The notes: a model not told the origin generated them from the letters alone. A DNA stretch of 64,000 nt from Collinsella sp. TF06-26 (GCF_002232035.1 NZ_NKXR01000011.1:1-64000), one strand, 5' to 3'. Positions 25,155 to 36,761 are shown, counted from the first letter of the stretch. A program made the numbers and translations.

Positions 25155-26606
25155 CTACTTTTTGCGGGAATTGGTAAAGGCCATAAGAGCCAGGCCAATG
25201 GCCAGCCAGCCGATCACGATGCTCCACTCCACCATGTTGAGGGAGGCGGGAGAGAACGGAATCACGAGCAGCCCGATGATGACGGCGCAGGCAGCGACAG
25301 CGAGGCAGATGCCAAACTTGCCGCCGGGCACCTCGTAGGGACGAGGCAGGTCGGGCTCGGTGAAGCGCATGCGCAGGCAAGCGAGGGCGACCATGCCGCA
25401 GGAGAAGATGAAGGCGAGGGCCGACACGTTGGTCAGAGGGATGAGCATGTTCTTGCCCAGGAACGGACCGACGACGGTGATGACGCCCAGAACGACGCAG
25501 GCGATCTTGGGAGCGCCGGACTTGGGATCGACCTCGGCGAACTTCTCGGGCAGCTGGCCCTTTCGGCCCATGGCGAGCATGATGCGGCTCGTGGCGCCGT
25601 AGAAGGAGTTCATCGGGCCCATGGGTCCAAGCGTGGCGATGACGAGCATGGCCAGGTACAGGAGCATGTTGATGCCCTTGAGGCAGGCAAGCGCGGGAAC
25701 CGGGCTCTTAACGAACTCATGCCAGTCGAGGATGGTGCCGAACGAGTAGATGCAGACCATGTAGAAGCCGCCTGCGGCCAGCAGGGCCAGGGAGATGATC
25801 TTGCCGAACTTGTTCCAGTTGAGGCCCTCGGCTGCTTCCTCAGCCTGCTGAGGAATGGTGTCGAAACCGGCGTAGAAGAACGGGGTCAGAACCAGGACCG
25901 ACACGATGCCGGCGAACAGGCTGGTGCCCTCGGTAGCGGGCTTGCCGCCACCAGCGCCGGTGACCTGGGAGAACACGGGCATGGCGTGTTCCGGCGAACC
26001 GGTGAACAGCGAGACGCCCATGGCGAGCAGCATGCCGCAGAGCAGGGCCTTGGTCAGGAAGGCCTGGAGCTTGGCGGCCGAGCTGGCACCGCGGAAGTTG
26101 AGGAAGATGACGTAGACTGCAAAGCCGAGCGCGATCAGCGTCGGGAACAGGTAAACGTCGGCGCCCAGGATGGTATAGAGCTTGACGGCACGCAGCCACT
26201 CAAGACCGGGCAGGCTGCCGAACATCTCGGACACGAGGGTCGAGATAGCGATTGCCTCCCACGGGCACAGGATGCCGTTGCCCAGGGCCAGGAGCCAACC
26301 GGTGATATAGCTCAGCGTACGGCCAAAGCTACGATCGACATACTCGACGATGCCGCCCGAGATGGGGATAGCAGCCGTGAGCTCACCGAAAACAGCTCCG
26401 ACGGGCACGAGAAAGATTGCACCCAAGAGGAATGCGATCATAGCGGGAACGGGACCGCCGCCCACGACCATCCAGTCGCCGACCTGCAGAACCCAGCCAG
26501 TTCCGATGATGGCACCGAAACCGATGGTGAAGAAGTTCCAGAGCGAAAGCGTTTTCTTCATGCCGCCGTTACCTTCGACTGCAACTTCTGCGTTCTTGTC
26601 CGCCAT
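25155..26606 (-). CDS. APC-family amino acid permease
   Basis: A 483-residue secondary transporter with about 12 membrane helices. The first helix motif GFGAIIGTGWVLQVGD, the GGIVEYV segment and FYAGFDTIPQQAEE are typical of the amino acid-polyamine-organocation superfamily. The substrate cannot be read. It is the first gene of a likely operon with the amidohydrolase. The start is well supported by GGAGGGG. Its mRNA leader can form two hairpins. Confidence 0.88.
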   Translation of the reverse strand: MADKNAEVAVEGNGGMKKTLSLWNFFTIGFGAIIGTGWVLQVGDWMVVGGGPVPAMIAFLLGAIFLVPVGAVFGELTAAIPISGGIVEYVDRSFGRTLSYITGWLLALGNGILCPWEAIAISTLVSEMFGSLPGLEWLRAVKLYTILGADVYLFPTLIALGFAVYVIFLNFRGASSAAKLQAFLTKALLCGMLLAMGVSLFTGSPEHAMPVFSQVTGAGGGKPATEGTSLFAGIVSVLVLTPFFYAGFDTIPQQAEEAAEGLNWNKFGKIISLALLAAGGFYMVCIYSFGTILDWHEFVKSPVPALACLKGINMLLYLAMLVIATLGPMGPMNSFYGATSRIMLAMGRKGQLPEKFAEVDPKSGAPKIACVVLGVITVVGPFLGKNMLIPLTNVSALAFIFSCGMVALACLRMRFTEPDLPRPYEVPGGKFGICLAVAACAVIIGLLVIPFSPASLNMVEWSIVIGWLAIGLALMAFTNSRKK

Positions 26607-26965
26607 TGTTCCCCTCCTTTCCTTATTGACGCCTCTTTGGCGTCACCCCTTGCGCGGTCTGTTTTGCCGCGCGCTTTTATTTCATGGCTTTAAGATACGG
26701 CCTTGGCACAGCAGCGCCGTTTGTAGCTCGACCGAAGGCAGAACTGCAAAACGAACGGCGCCGTTTTTGGGACGAACGGCGGGGGACGCCACTCGTTGCG
26801 AGCGTCCGTTTTGATGACGTGATTCGATCACTCGTGGAGGGTGTCGTTTTATGGTGCCAAGCCCACCCTGTTCGTGCCGTTTATCGAACTTTTGTCGCAC
26901 GCGCTCATTTGCTGCACGTCTTTTTTGTAGGATGAACGGGTTATACATGAGACGAGGTGGTACAA
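26607..26965. other. Divergent intergenic region between the permease and C39 protein genes
   Basis: About 360 bases that must hold promoters for both genes. Two small hairpins lie near the permease. No convincing -35/-10 pair could be picked out by eye for either direction. Confidence 0.5.
26627..26672 (-). promoter_or_regulatory. Two hairpins in the permease mRNA leader
   Basis: TGACGCC / GGCGTCA with a 5-base loop (26627-26645) and GCGCGG / CCGCGC with a 9-base loop (26652-26672) lie directly upstream of the permease ribosome binding site. The first could also be a protein-binding dyad (TGACGCCNNNNNGGCGTCA). No known riboswitch is recognised. Confidence 0.35.
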
Positions 26966-27970
26966 ATGGCATACGGATACAACGACGGCGAACGGCAGCG
27001 AAACGTTCGCCTTGCCGGGCGTACCACGCCAACATCCAGGAGTATTTCTGACAACGACGGGCCGCAGAACCCGCAGCGTCCGCAGGATCGCCCCTCGTCC
27101 TCTATGCCGCAGGATGCCAGCACGCGTCAGGCGGATCGCCCATACTCGGGCACCCGTCAACGCCGGGCCGAAGTGCATCGGCGGCAGAAAAACGATCGAC
27201 GAAAGTCCGACAATCACACCATCCGTTTCTTTTCGAAGCCCCGCGGCGGACGCGGCGCAAAGCAGCCACGACCGATGGGACATGTCAGGGCCGTCAATCC
27301 GCAGATTCATCGTCTCTGCCTTGTCCTTTGCTCCATCATGGCATGTCTTGCCTTTGTGTATCTGGGGTCGTGCGCCTCGCATGGCTCTGCCGGTCTAGAG
27401 CCCACCGCCGAGGAAAAGCTCCTCAAAGCCCCGGTCGCACCCGGCTACTCGTTTGCTTTTTCGACCCCGCGTTCGCAGTGGAGTGCCGGCACCATGCCGC
27501 ATATCTACCAGATCGACCCCGCATGGTCGGAGCTGCCCTACGCCGGCGGCACTATCCGCCAAAACGGCTGCGGACCCACCTGCCTCACCATGGTCTACAT
27601 CTTTAAAACGGGGCGCACCGATATGACACCGGCGGATATGTGCGCGCTTTCCGAAGCGGGCAACTATGCCCCCACCGGTGCCACCGAGTGGTCATTTATG
27701 ACGAGCGGCGCATGGCGGCTGGGACTTAACGGGGCACAGCTCTACAACGACCGAGACTCGATGGCTCAGGCCTTGCGCTCGGGTGCTCCCGTAATCGCCG
27801 CCGTGCGTCCCGGCACGTTTACTAACGTAGGTCATTACATCGTGCTCTACGGCATTGACGACGCCGACCAGATCGGTGTCTACGACCCCAACTCGCCCAG
27901 CCGTAGTGCCCGCCGCTGGGGCGTAGTGGAGGTCCTCAACGAAATCGAAGCCATGTGGGCCTACTACTAG
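26966..27970 (+). CDS. Membrane-anchored C39-like cysteine peptidase
   Basis: A 334-residue protein. It has a basic, Arg/Gln-rich disordered N terminus (1-105), one membrane helix (about 115-136, LCSIMACLAFVYL), and an extracellular C39_2 papain-like domain. The putative catalytic residues are C202 in RQNGCGPTCLT, H290 in NVGHYIVLYG and D307/N309 in YDPNSP. It lacks an ABC transporter, so it is not a bacteriocin processing transporter but a surface peptidase or amidase of unknown substrate. ATG 26966 has GAGGTG upstream; a GTG three codons earlier overlaps that site and is less likely. It faces away from the permease and ends next to a repeat element. Confidence 0.8.
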   Translation: MAYGYNDGERQRNVRLAGRTTPTSRSISDNDGPQNPQRPQDRPSSSMPQDASTRQADRPYSGTRQRRAEVHRRQKNDRRKSDNHTIRFFSKPRGGRGAKQPRPMGHVRAVNPQIHRLCLVLCSIMACLAFVYLGSCASHGSAGLEPTAEEKLLKAPVAPGYSFAFSTPRSQWSAGTMPHIYQIDPAWSELPYAGGTIRQNGCGPTCLTMVYIFKTGRTDMTPADMCALSEAGNYAPTGATEWSFMTSGAWRLGLNGAQLYNDRDSMAQALRSGAPVIAAVRPGTFTNVGHYIVLYGIDDADQIGVYDPNSPSRSARRWGVVEVLNEIEAMWAYY

Positions 27971-27981
27971 TCATTGGGCAC

Positions 27982-28206
27982 TCATTGGGGACAGACTTAA
28001 ATGAGTGGCCCAGACTGCCCGGAACTGCCGGCACGGAAGGCGCATCCCGCTTTGAAGTTCAATAGCGGGATGCGCTTTCCGTTAGCGGCCTGCTTGGGAA
28101 ACTGAGAGCCACTTTTCGGCAAAATTCCGGGATGCATTTTCCGGTTGAGGGCCTCAAAGGAAACTGCACCCGTTTTGGACTACTCATTTAAGTCTGTCCC
28201 CAATGA
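27982..28206. repeat. Repeat element with 25-base perfect terminal inverted repeats
   Basis: The ends 27982-28006 and 28182-28206 are perfectly complementary over 25 bases and include GGGGACAGACTTAAATGAG. Between them lies an array of five 14-base motifs in alternating orientation. The left edge is 11 bases from the C39 stop codon. The outer repeat resembles short palindromes often seen between bacterial genes and associated with REP-type transposases, but no such transposase is encoded here. Confidence 0.85.
28035..28172. repeat. Alternating 14-base motif array, copy 1 (five units)
   Basis: Units start at 28035 (reverse, GGAAGGCGCATCCC), 28067 (forward, GGGATGCGCTTTCC), 28097 (reverse), 28129 (forward, GGGATGCATTTTCC) and 28159 (reverse). 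Steps are 32, 30, 32 and 30, so spacers are exactly 18, 16, 18 and 16 bases. The first two units form a hairpin with 16 of 17 pairs. Confidence 0.9.
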
Positions 28207-28368
28207 CTACTCGCCTCCTCACTTGCAGCCATCTCAACAGACACTATGACCCAATCCGAGGGCACTAAAAAGATAGGAGCCCCCGCTCGTGACCGCGGGT
28301 CGGGGCTGCGACAATGATGTTGAAGCGCCATAGGCGCAGCCGCGCCGCAACGAGGTTGGGAGGCTCCC

Positions 28369-29490
28369 ATGCCAAAGTATTCTACCGCGTTCGGGATGGA
28401 CGTCCACCTGAGGTCGACCACCGTCTGCGCCCTCGACGCGGACACCGGCGAGGCCGTGACGAGGAGGTTTCCCGGCAACCCCTGGGGCGAGATCGCCGGG
28501 TGGATGGACGGGTTCCCCGGCCCGTCGCTCGCGGCCTACGAGAGCGGCTACCTCGGCTTCGCCCCGCAAAGGGAGCTCGCCGGGCTCGGCGTCGAGTGCG
28601 TCGTCGCCGCGGTCTCGAAGATCCCCAGGTCGGCCGCCGACTCGGCCTCCAAGAACGACAGGAACGACGCCGCCAGGATGGCCAAGGCGATACTCGCCCA
28701 CGACATCTCCCCCGTATGGGTCCCCTCCCCCGAGGTCGAGGGCATCAGGGACCTCGCCGGCGCCTACGACGAGGCGACCGCGCGCCTGGCGACCGCCAAG
28801 CAGCGGCTGCTCGCCTTCCTCGCAAAGCGAGGGTTCGCCTACGGCGGCACCACGCCCGCCGGCAACCCGAGGAAGTACTGGACCTACGACTTCCTGAGGT
28901 GGCTCGACAAGGTCAGGCCGGAGGACGATGGCGGGGTCCGGACGCTCGCCGCCCTGAGGAACGAGGTCGAGGCCGCGGCGGAGGCCCGGGCGGACCTGCT
29001 CTCCGAGTACAGGGCGGCCGTGGATGCCAGCCCGATCGCCGCGGAGGTGGCCGCCCTCCAGTCGATCAAGGGTTGCGCCTTCGCACTGGCCGCGGCCTTC
29101 TCGGCCGAGGTCGGCGACTTCACGAGGTTCCGCTCCGGAAGGCAGGTCACGGCCTACTTCGGCCTCGCGCCGAGCCAGAGGTCGAGCGGCGACTCCGTCC
29201 GGCTCGGCGGACTCAGCGGCGCGGGCAACGCGCTCGTGAGGAAGCTGGCCGTCGAGGGCTCATGGTGCTACGCCGCGGCGCGGCACCAGCCGAAGCTCAT
29301 GCCGAGGGACACGGGCGTGCCCCTCGAGATAAGGATGCACGGGAGGAAGGGGTCCGAGCGGCTCCTGCGGCGGCGCGAGGAGATGCTCGCCCGCGGCATG
29401 CCCCAGGCGAAGGCCAACGCGGCCACCGCGGCCGAGCTCGTGAGGTGGCTCTGGGCCCTCGGCATGATGTGCCGGGAGGGCGCGGAATAG
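28369..29490 (+). CDS. IS110-family transposase (DEDD recombinase)
   Basis: A 373-residue protein of full family length, with no internal stop. The N-terminal RuvC-like domain has D11 (GMDVHLRST), a Glu in AYESGYLG and the NDRNDA motif (DEDD set). A coiled middle follows, and then the C-terminal Transposase_20 domain with IKGCAFALAAAF and the serine-bearing GLAPSQRSSGDSVRLGG segment, where the recombinase serine is expected. GGGAGG lies upstream of the ATG. Codons are strongly GC-rich (many AGG Arg codons), different from the host genes around it, which supports recent arrival. It appears intact and potentially active. Confidence 0.95.
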   Translation: MPKYSTAFGMDVHLRSTTVCALDADTGEAVTRRFPGNPWGEIAGWMDGFPGPSLAAYESGYLGFAPQRELAGLGVECVVAAVSKIPRSAADSASKNDRNDAARMAKAILAHDISPVWVPSPEVEGIRDLAGAYDEATARLATAKQRLLAFLAKRGFAYGGTTPAGNPRKYWTYDFLRWLDKVRPEDDGGVRTLAALRNEVEAAAEARADLLSEYRAAVDASPIAAEVAALQSIKGCAFALAAAFSAEVGDFTRFRSGRQVTAYFGLAPSQRSSGDSVRLGGLSGAGNALVRKLAVEGSWCYAAARHQPKLMPRDTGVPLEIRMHGRKGSERLLRRREEMLARGMPQAKANAATAAELVRWLWALGMMCREGAE

Positions 29491-29753
29491 ACATAGCCCC
29501 CGTCCCGGCGAGCCGGGCGGCCTTCGGGGATACCCCCTATTTCGCTGTGCGCGCGGAGCCCTCCGCATGCGCCCCGACAGACTTGGGGAACCCCGCCGAA
29601 GGAATGGAGTGCGGGCCGACAGAACGGTATCCGCGGATATGAGACTGAGCCGAAGGCGTCGACGACATGCCGGGGGCGGACCGGGACGGGTTCAACGGCA
29701 GGCCCCGCCGACCGATTGCAAGCGGTCGGCGGGGCCATTGTGGCCCTTGACAG
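29491..29753 (+). ncRNA. Candidate bridge RNA region of the IS element
   Basis: The 260 non-coding bases after the transposase gene can fold into several hairpins, including CCCGGCGAGCCGGG near 29503-29516 and a perfect 14-base stem with 8-base loop at 29701-29736. IS110-family recombinases use an RNA from a non-coding end of the element to pair donor and target DNA, and in the IS1111 group it comes from the right end. The guide loops were not identified; the RNA ends are unknown. Confidence 0.4.
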
Positions 29754-29771
29754 CGGATTGGGTCATATGAG

Positions 29772-29805
29772 CAAAAGCCCCGCAGTCGGAGCGGACTGCG
29801 GGGCT
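29772..29805 (-). terminator. Terminator of the carbamate kinase gene
   Basis: A perfect 12-base stem AGCCCCGCAGTC / GACTGCGGGGCT with 6-base loop, followed on the minus strand by TTTTGC. The insertion sequence begins just beyond this T run, so the terminator is intact. Confidence 0.9.
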
Positions 29806-29870
29806 CATGAAGAGAGGCTAGTTTGTGGGCGCTTTGCCTGGCGCCCACGAGAGAGGCAACGGAGTAGGGA

Positions 29871-30833
29871 CTACTCGTGGATGCGGGTACCGGAGAGGCC
29901 GGCCATGGTCTCGGCGGCCTTGTCCAGGGCGCCGATGATGCAGGTGCGGCCCTTGCGGGAACGGGCGAACTTGATGGCAGCGCGGACCTTGGGCTCCATG
30001 GAACCCTTGCCGAACTGGCCCTCGTCGGCCAGGCGCTCGGCCTCGTCGGCGGTGAGGTCCTCGAGCTCCTCCTGGTTGGGCTTGCCAAAGTTGATGGCGA
30101 CATGCTCGACGGCGGTCAGCAGGAACAGGACGTCGGCGTCGCAGTCCTCGGCCAGCAGCTCGCCGCCCAGGTCCTTGTCGATGACGGCGGGAACGCCCTT
30201 GTAGCAGCCCTTGTTCTCGTAGTCGCGGACGACGGGGATGCCGCCGCCACCGCAGGCGATGACGATGAACTCGTTGTCGAGCAGGTTGAGGATGGAGTCA
30301 GCCTCGACGATCTTCTTGGGATCGGGGGAGGCGACGACGCGACGCCAGCCGCGGCCGGAATCCTCGACGAAGACCTTGGAGGGGTCCTCGGCCATGAACT
30401 CCTTGGCCTGCTCCTCGGTGTAGAAGGGGCCGATCGGCTTGGTCGGGTTCTTGAACGCGGGGTCGTCGGGGTCGCACTCGATCTGGGTGACGACGGTGGC
30501 GGCGTGCCAACGCTTGTAGCGCTTGTGCATCTCGCGGCCGATGCCCTGCTGCAGGTGGTAGCCGATGTAGCCCTGGGACATGGCGCCGCACTCGGGCAGC
30601 GGCATCTCGGGGGTGCCGATGGCGTCGTGGGCGGCGGCGAAGGCGTTCTGGATCATGCCGACCTGCGGGCCGTTGCCGTGGGTGATGATGATCTCGTTGC
30701 CCTGCTCGATGAGACCGAGGAGAGCGTGGGCGGTGTTGCTCACGGCCTCGATCTGCTCGACGGGGTTGTTGCCGAGGGCGTTGCCGCCAAGGGCGACGAC
30801 AATACGATCGGGCTTGCCAAGAGGCTTAGACAT
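29871..30833 (-). CDS. arcC: Carbamate kinase
   Basis: A 320-residue cytoplasmic enzyme that makes ATP from carbamoyl phosphate and ADP, usually the last step of arginine deiminase or agmatine catabolism. The conserved blocks are IVVALGGNALG (about 11-21), ITHGNGPQVG and ACGGGGIPV. The chosen ATG has AAAGGA upstream. No arcA or arcB gene is next to it, so the carbamoyl phosphate source must be encoded elsewhere. Upstream is an unusually AT-rich gap of nearly 700 bases. Its codons are biased to favoured GC-ending codons, as in nifJ, which suggests high expression. Confidence 0.95.
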   Translation of the reverse strand: MSKPLGKPDRIVVALGGNALGNNPVEQIEAVSNTAHALLGLIEQGNEIIITHGNGPQVGMIQNAFAAAHDAIGTPEMPLPECGAMSQGYIGYHLQQGIGREMHKRYKRWHAATVVTQIECDPDDPAFKNPTKPIGPFYTEEQAKEFMAEDPSKVFVEDSGRGWRRVVASPDPKKIVEADSILNLLDNEFIVIACGGGGIPVVRDYENKGCYKGVPAVIDKDLGGELLAEDCDADVLFLLTAVEHVAINFGKPNQEELEDLTADEAERLADEGQFGKGSMEPKVRAAIKFARSRKGRTCIIGALDKAAETMAGLSGTRIHE

Positions 30834-31199
30834 TGCTGGAATCCTTTCTGTAAAAGGCCTACAACCCATTAATAACCCGCGTCCGTGCGATACGCGAGTT
30901 TATTAAGGTTTATATTCTCTTTATCGCTCATTTTATTCATTTTGAAAATACCTAAGCGGCGAACGGTCGATTTTACCCGCTCAGCGTAAAGAAGCCCAGT
31001 TCAGGCATATCTACGCCATTTACGTGCAACTTTATTTAAATAGAGCAGGGATTAGACCAGATTATGCAAACTATATCTTTGCTAAACACAAAACGGACAG
31101 CGCAATATCTTACTCGCACTATACGCGATTCTATACATTAATTTGACGAGTATGCACCCCTGCAAAAACATGGGGCTTTTCATCCAACATAAGGGATAG

Positions 31200-31418
31200 C
31201 CGATCGCGCTTCACCCCGCGGCAAGCGACTGCGAGTTCGCAGTATGGAACTTTACCGTCGGCTTCTGCATGAACGCTGCCGACGCCCTTTCGCTCCTGCG
31301 CGCCCAAGCAGCCGAGAACGCTAACGGCACCACTGTCAACCTGGCCACCCTCAACAACGGCGCCGCCAGCCTTTTCGCAAAGTACCGTGCTGGTTCGCTG
31401 GCTTTGAGGCCTAAGTGA
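31200..31418 (+). pseudogene. Probable gene remnant
   Basis: An open frame of 72 codons whose only ATG is at 31269, leaving 49 residues (MNAADALSLLRAQAAENANG ...). Its GC-rich third positions contrast with the AT-rich sequence before it, as in coding DNA. No ribosome binding site precedes the ATG, and the frame is closed by a TAG at 31197. I read it as the 3' end of a decayed or truncated gene; the family is not recognised. Confidence 0.3.
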
Positions 31419-31424
31419 GCTTTG

Positions 31425-31518
31425 CTATTTGCCAATTTTTGTATGATTTGGGTCAAATCTATTTGTCAATTTTTGTATGATTAGGGGCAAATCTATTTGC
31501 CAATTTTTGTCAATGAGG
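31425..31518 (+). repeat. 34-base tandem direct repeats upstream of the AAA ATPase gene
   Basis: Units start at 31425, 31459 and 31493, with a period of exactly 34. The first two are complete, differing at three positions, and the third breaks off after 18 bases into the ribosome binding site. Each begins CTATTTGYCAATTTTTGT and continues ATGATTWGGGKCAAAT. The position right before the start codon suggests a regulatory role, for example repeated binding sites. Confidence 0.85.
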
Positions 31519-31525
31519 TGTTTTA

Positions 31526-32887
31526 ATGCTACGCCGCAAGGTCACTGATAGGCTTTTGAGCTGGAAGAATAACTCCCATAAGGCCCTGCTTGTTACCGGT
31601 GCGCGTCAGATTGGCAAGAGCTATGCGATTCGCGCGTTTGGAAAGAGCAACTACGCTTCGTATTATGAGGTCAATCTGCTACTTGATGCCGAGGCAAGAG
31701 ACGTACTTGTTGGCGCTAAGAACTCCATTGACTTCATCAACCGTGTGGCCCTTCTTGCGGATGCACCGCTTGTTGAAGGAGACACGCTTATCTTCGTCGA
31801 TGAGATTCAGGAGTATCCGCAGATCGTTACACTTATGAAGGCGCTGGTCGAGGACGGACGCTTTAGCTATGTCTTCTCGGGGTCTATGCTTGGGACTGAG
31901 TTTAAGGGGATCTCTTCTTTCCCGGTGGGGTATGTCGAGCACATTGTTATGCGGCCAATGGATTTTGAAGAGTTTTGTTGGGCAAACAGCATCAGCGAGA
32001 ATGTGCTTGCAGACATCCGCAGCTGCCTTGTCGAGAGGCGTCCCGTCGAAAATTTTATTCATGAGGCGATGCTCAAAAACTTTAGAGCTTATATCGTTTG
32101 CGGCGGCATGCCGGAGGTCGTTCAGAACTATATCGATTCGGGCTATTCGCTCGTGAGAACGCGTGAGCTTCAAATTCAGCTAGTCGATCAGTACAAAAGC
32201 GATATCTCTAAATATGCATCGACTCGAGCGTTTAACGTTCGCTCCATTTTCGAGCAAATTCCCGTTCAGCTTGAGGCGGAGTCCCATCGCTTTATCGTCT
32301 CGTCTCTAGGCGAGGGAGCTCGTCTTCAAAAATACGAGCAGGATTTCCTATGGCTGGTGAACGCAGGCGTTGGATTGATGGTCCCCCAGGTGACGGAGGC
32401 ACGAAGTCCTCTCAAGAGGACGGAGAAAACGACGGCCTTTAAACTATACGAGTCCGATACAGGTATGCTCGCATCGCGGTATCCCGGCAGCACGGCACGC
32501 GCCGTCTACCTTGACATGAAAACCCCCAACCTCGGCGGCCTCTATGAGAACGTGGTCGCACAGGAACTCGTTGCCCTCGGAGCAGATACGTGGTACTACC
32601 AAACGCGTGAGGTCGGTGAAGTCGACTTTGTAATCGAAGGTGCCCGCGGGCATGTTGTCCCAATCGAAGTCAAATCGGGCAAGAAAGTTCGAGCGCATGC
32701 AGCCCTCGACCGTTTGATGAGTGTGGGCGAGTACAAAATTCCCGAGGCCGTTGTGCTGAGCCACGAAAACCTTTGCAAAGAGGGCAAGATCCTTTACGTT
32801 CCAATCTATATGACATTCTGTCTCGATGAGTTTATGGAAAAGGACGACCCCAACAACGATTTCTCGTTTGCACCCATATCCCTCTAG
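31526..32887 (+). CDS. AAA_14/DUF4143 ATPase with PD-(D/E)XK-like C terminus
   Basis: A 453-residue protein of a widespread, poorly understood family. The N-terminal AAA domain has Walker A GARQIGKSY with K31 and Walker B LIFVDEIQEY (about 88-97). The DUF4143 part ends in a nuclease-like core: GEVDFVIEG followed by PIEVKSGK. GAGGTG lies upstream of the ATG. Proteins of this family are often mobile and patchily distributed, and biological roles are unproven. Codons are more AT-rich than in nifJ or arcC, which suggests acquisition. Its promoter region consists of the 34-base repeats. Confidence 0.88.
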   Translation: MLRRKVTDRLLSWKNNSHKALLVTGARQIGKSYAIRAFGKSNYASYYEVNLLLDAEARDVLVGAKNSIDFINRVALLADAPLVEGDTLIFVDEIQEYPQIVTLMKALVEDGRFSYVFSGSMLGTEFKGISSFPVGYVEHIVMRPMDFEEFCWANSISENVLADIRSCLVERRPVENFIHEAMLKNFRAYIVCGGMPEVVQNYIDSGYSLVRTRELQIQLVDQYKSDISKYASTRAFNVRSIFEQIPVQLEAESHRFIVSSLGEGARLQKYEQDFLWLVNAGVGLMVPQVTEARSPLKRTEKTTAFKLYESDTGMLASRYPGSTARAVYLDMKTPNLGGLYENVVAQELVALGADTWYYQTREVGEVDFVIEGARGHVVPIEVKSGKKVRAHAALDRLMSVGEYKIPEAVVLSHENLCKEGKILYVPIYMTFCLDEFMEKDDPNNDFSFAPISL

Positions 32888-32910
32888 GCCATCTGGGTCC
32901 GCAACCAGGT

Positions 32911-33034
32911 CCCCCTCTATGCCCAAAGTAACGCGCTTTTCGCGCCAAAGGCGCGAAATAGCAAGGGATAGAAGGCAGTGATAACCAAATCCCCCCTATG
33001 CCCAAAGCCGCGAAACAGCGAAGGGAACAAAAGG
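32911..33034. repeat. Imperfect direct repeat after the AAA ATPase gene
   Basis: Two related segments, 32911-32975 and 32990-33034, share CTATGCCCAAAG, GCGAAA-AGC and AAGGGA blocks. The first carries an extra hairpin, TTTCGCGCC / GGCGCGAAA with loop AAA, that could end the ATPase transcript although it lacks a T run. The function is unknown. Confidence 0.6.
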
Positions 33035-33086
33035 CCCCACCAGCCACGTCCTTCATCCGCCCACACAATCCGAGGACGTAGTCATA

Positions 33087-33211
33087 GCAGGATCTGAGGG
33101 CTAACCTTCGCGGACACTCCGCAGGACGAAAGAACCCCCGCCGCACGTAGTGCGCAGCGGGGGTTCTTTCATGTCCGAGGACGTCCGCGAAGGTTAGCCC
33201 TCAGATCCTGC
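33087..33211. repeat. Long perfect inverted repeat with nested terminator, after nifJ
   Basis: The outer arms, 33087-33115 and 33183-33211, are 29 bases and perfectly complementary. Nested inside is a perfect 14-base stem GAAAGAACCCCCGC / GCGGGGGTTCTTTC (33128-33170), itself topped by CGCAC / GTGCG. The element starts 10 bases after the nifJ stop and lies between two converging genes, so it is well placed to act as a bidirectional terminator. Confidence 0.9.
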
Positions 33212-33221
33212 GGTGGGAGAC

Positions 33222-36761
<3,540 letters not shown>

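Larger units (their letters stand above)
27971..28244. other. Intergenic repeat region between the C39 gene and the IS element
   Basis: This stretch is almost entirely filled by the bounded repeat element described at 27982-28206. The 38 bases that follow, up to the left end of the insertion sequence, show nothing. Confidence 0.6.
28245..29767 (+). mobile_element. IS110-family insertion sequence, IS1111 type
   Basis: A 1.5-kb element with one transposase gene. Perfect 14-base inverted repeats bound it: TATGACCCAATCCG (28245-28258) and its complement (29754-29767). Subterminal inverted repeats of this kind mark the IS1111 group. The left non-coding part is about 110 bases and the right one about 265, again as in IS1111. 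The exact ends may lie a few bases outside the repeats. The right end abuts the T tract of the carbamate kinase terminator. No target duplication is seen, as expected for the family. Confidence 0.85.
30834..31525. other. AT-rich intergenic region upstream of carbamate kinase
   Basis: Nearly 700 bases, clearly AT-rich up to about 31200. It should hold the arcC promoter on the minus strand. A weak stem CCCC / GGGG followed by CTTTT (31157-31180) could be a plus-strand terminator. Then come a probable gene fragment (31200-31418) and 34-base tandem repeats (31425-31518) just before the AAA ATPase gene. Confidence 0.5.

Noticed and set aside
26966-27970. Bacteriocin-processing ABC peptidase
   Set aside because: The C39-like domain is on the outside behind a membrane anchor, and no ATPase or transporter domain is fused or adjacent.
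28201-28244. Bridge RNA in the left end of the insertion sequence
   Set aside because: The left non-coding end is short (about 110 bases inside the repeat), and the inverted repeats place the element in the group where the RNA is in the right end.
29701-29736. Intrinsic terminator of the transposase gene
   Set aside because: The 14-base stem is strong but is followed by ATTGTGGCCC, with no T run; it is more likely part of the element's structured end.
31211-31456. A minus-strand gene of 81 codons
   Set aside because: It has no ribosome binding site, and the coding-like third-position pattern is on the plus strand.
31425-31518. CRISPR-like repeats before the AAA ATPase
   Set aside because: The copies are contiguous tandem repeats without spacers.
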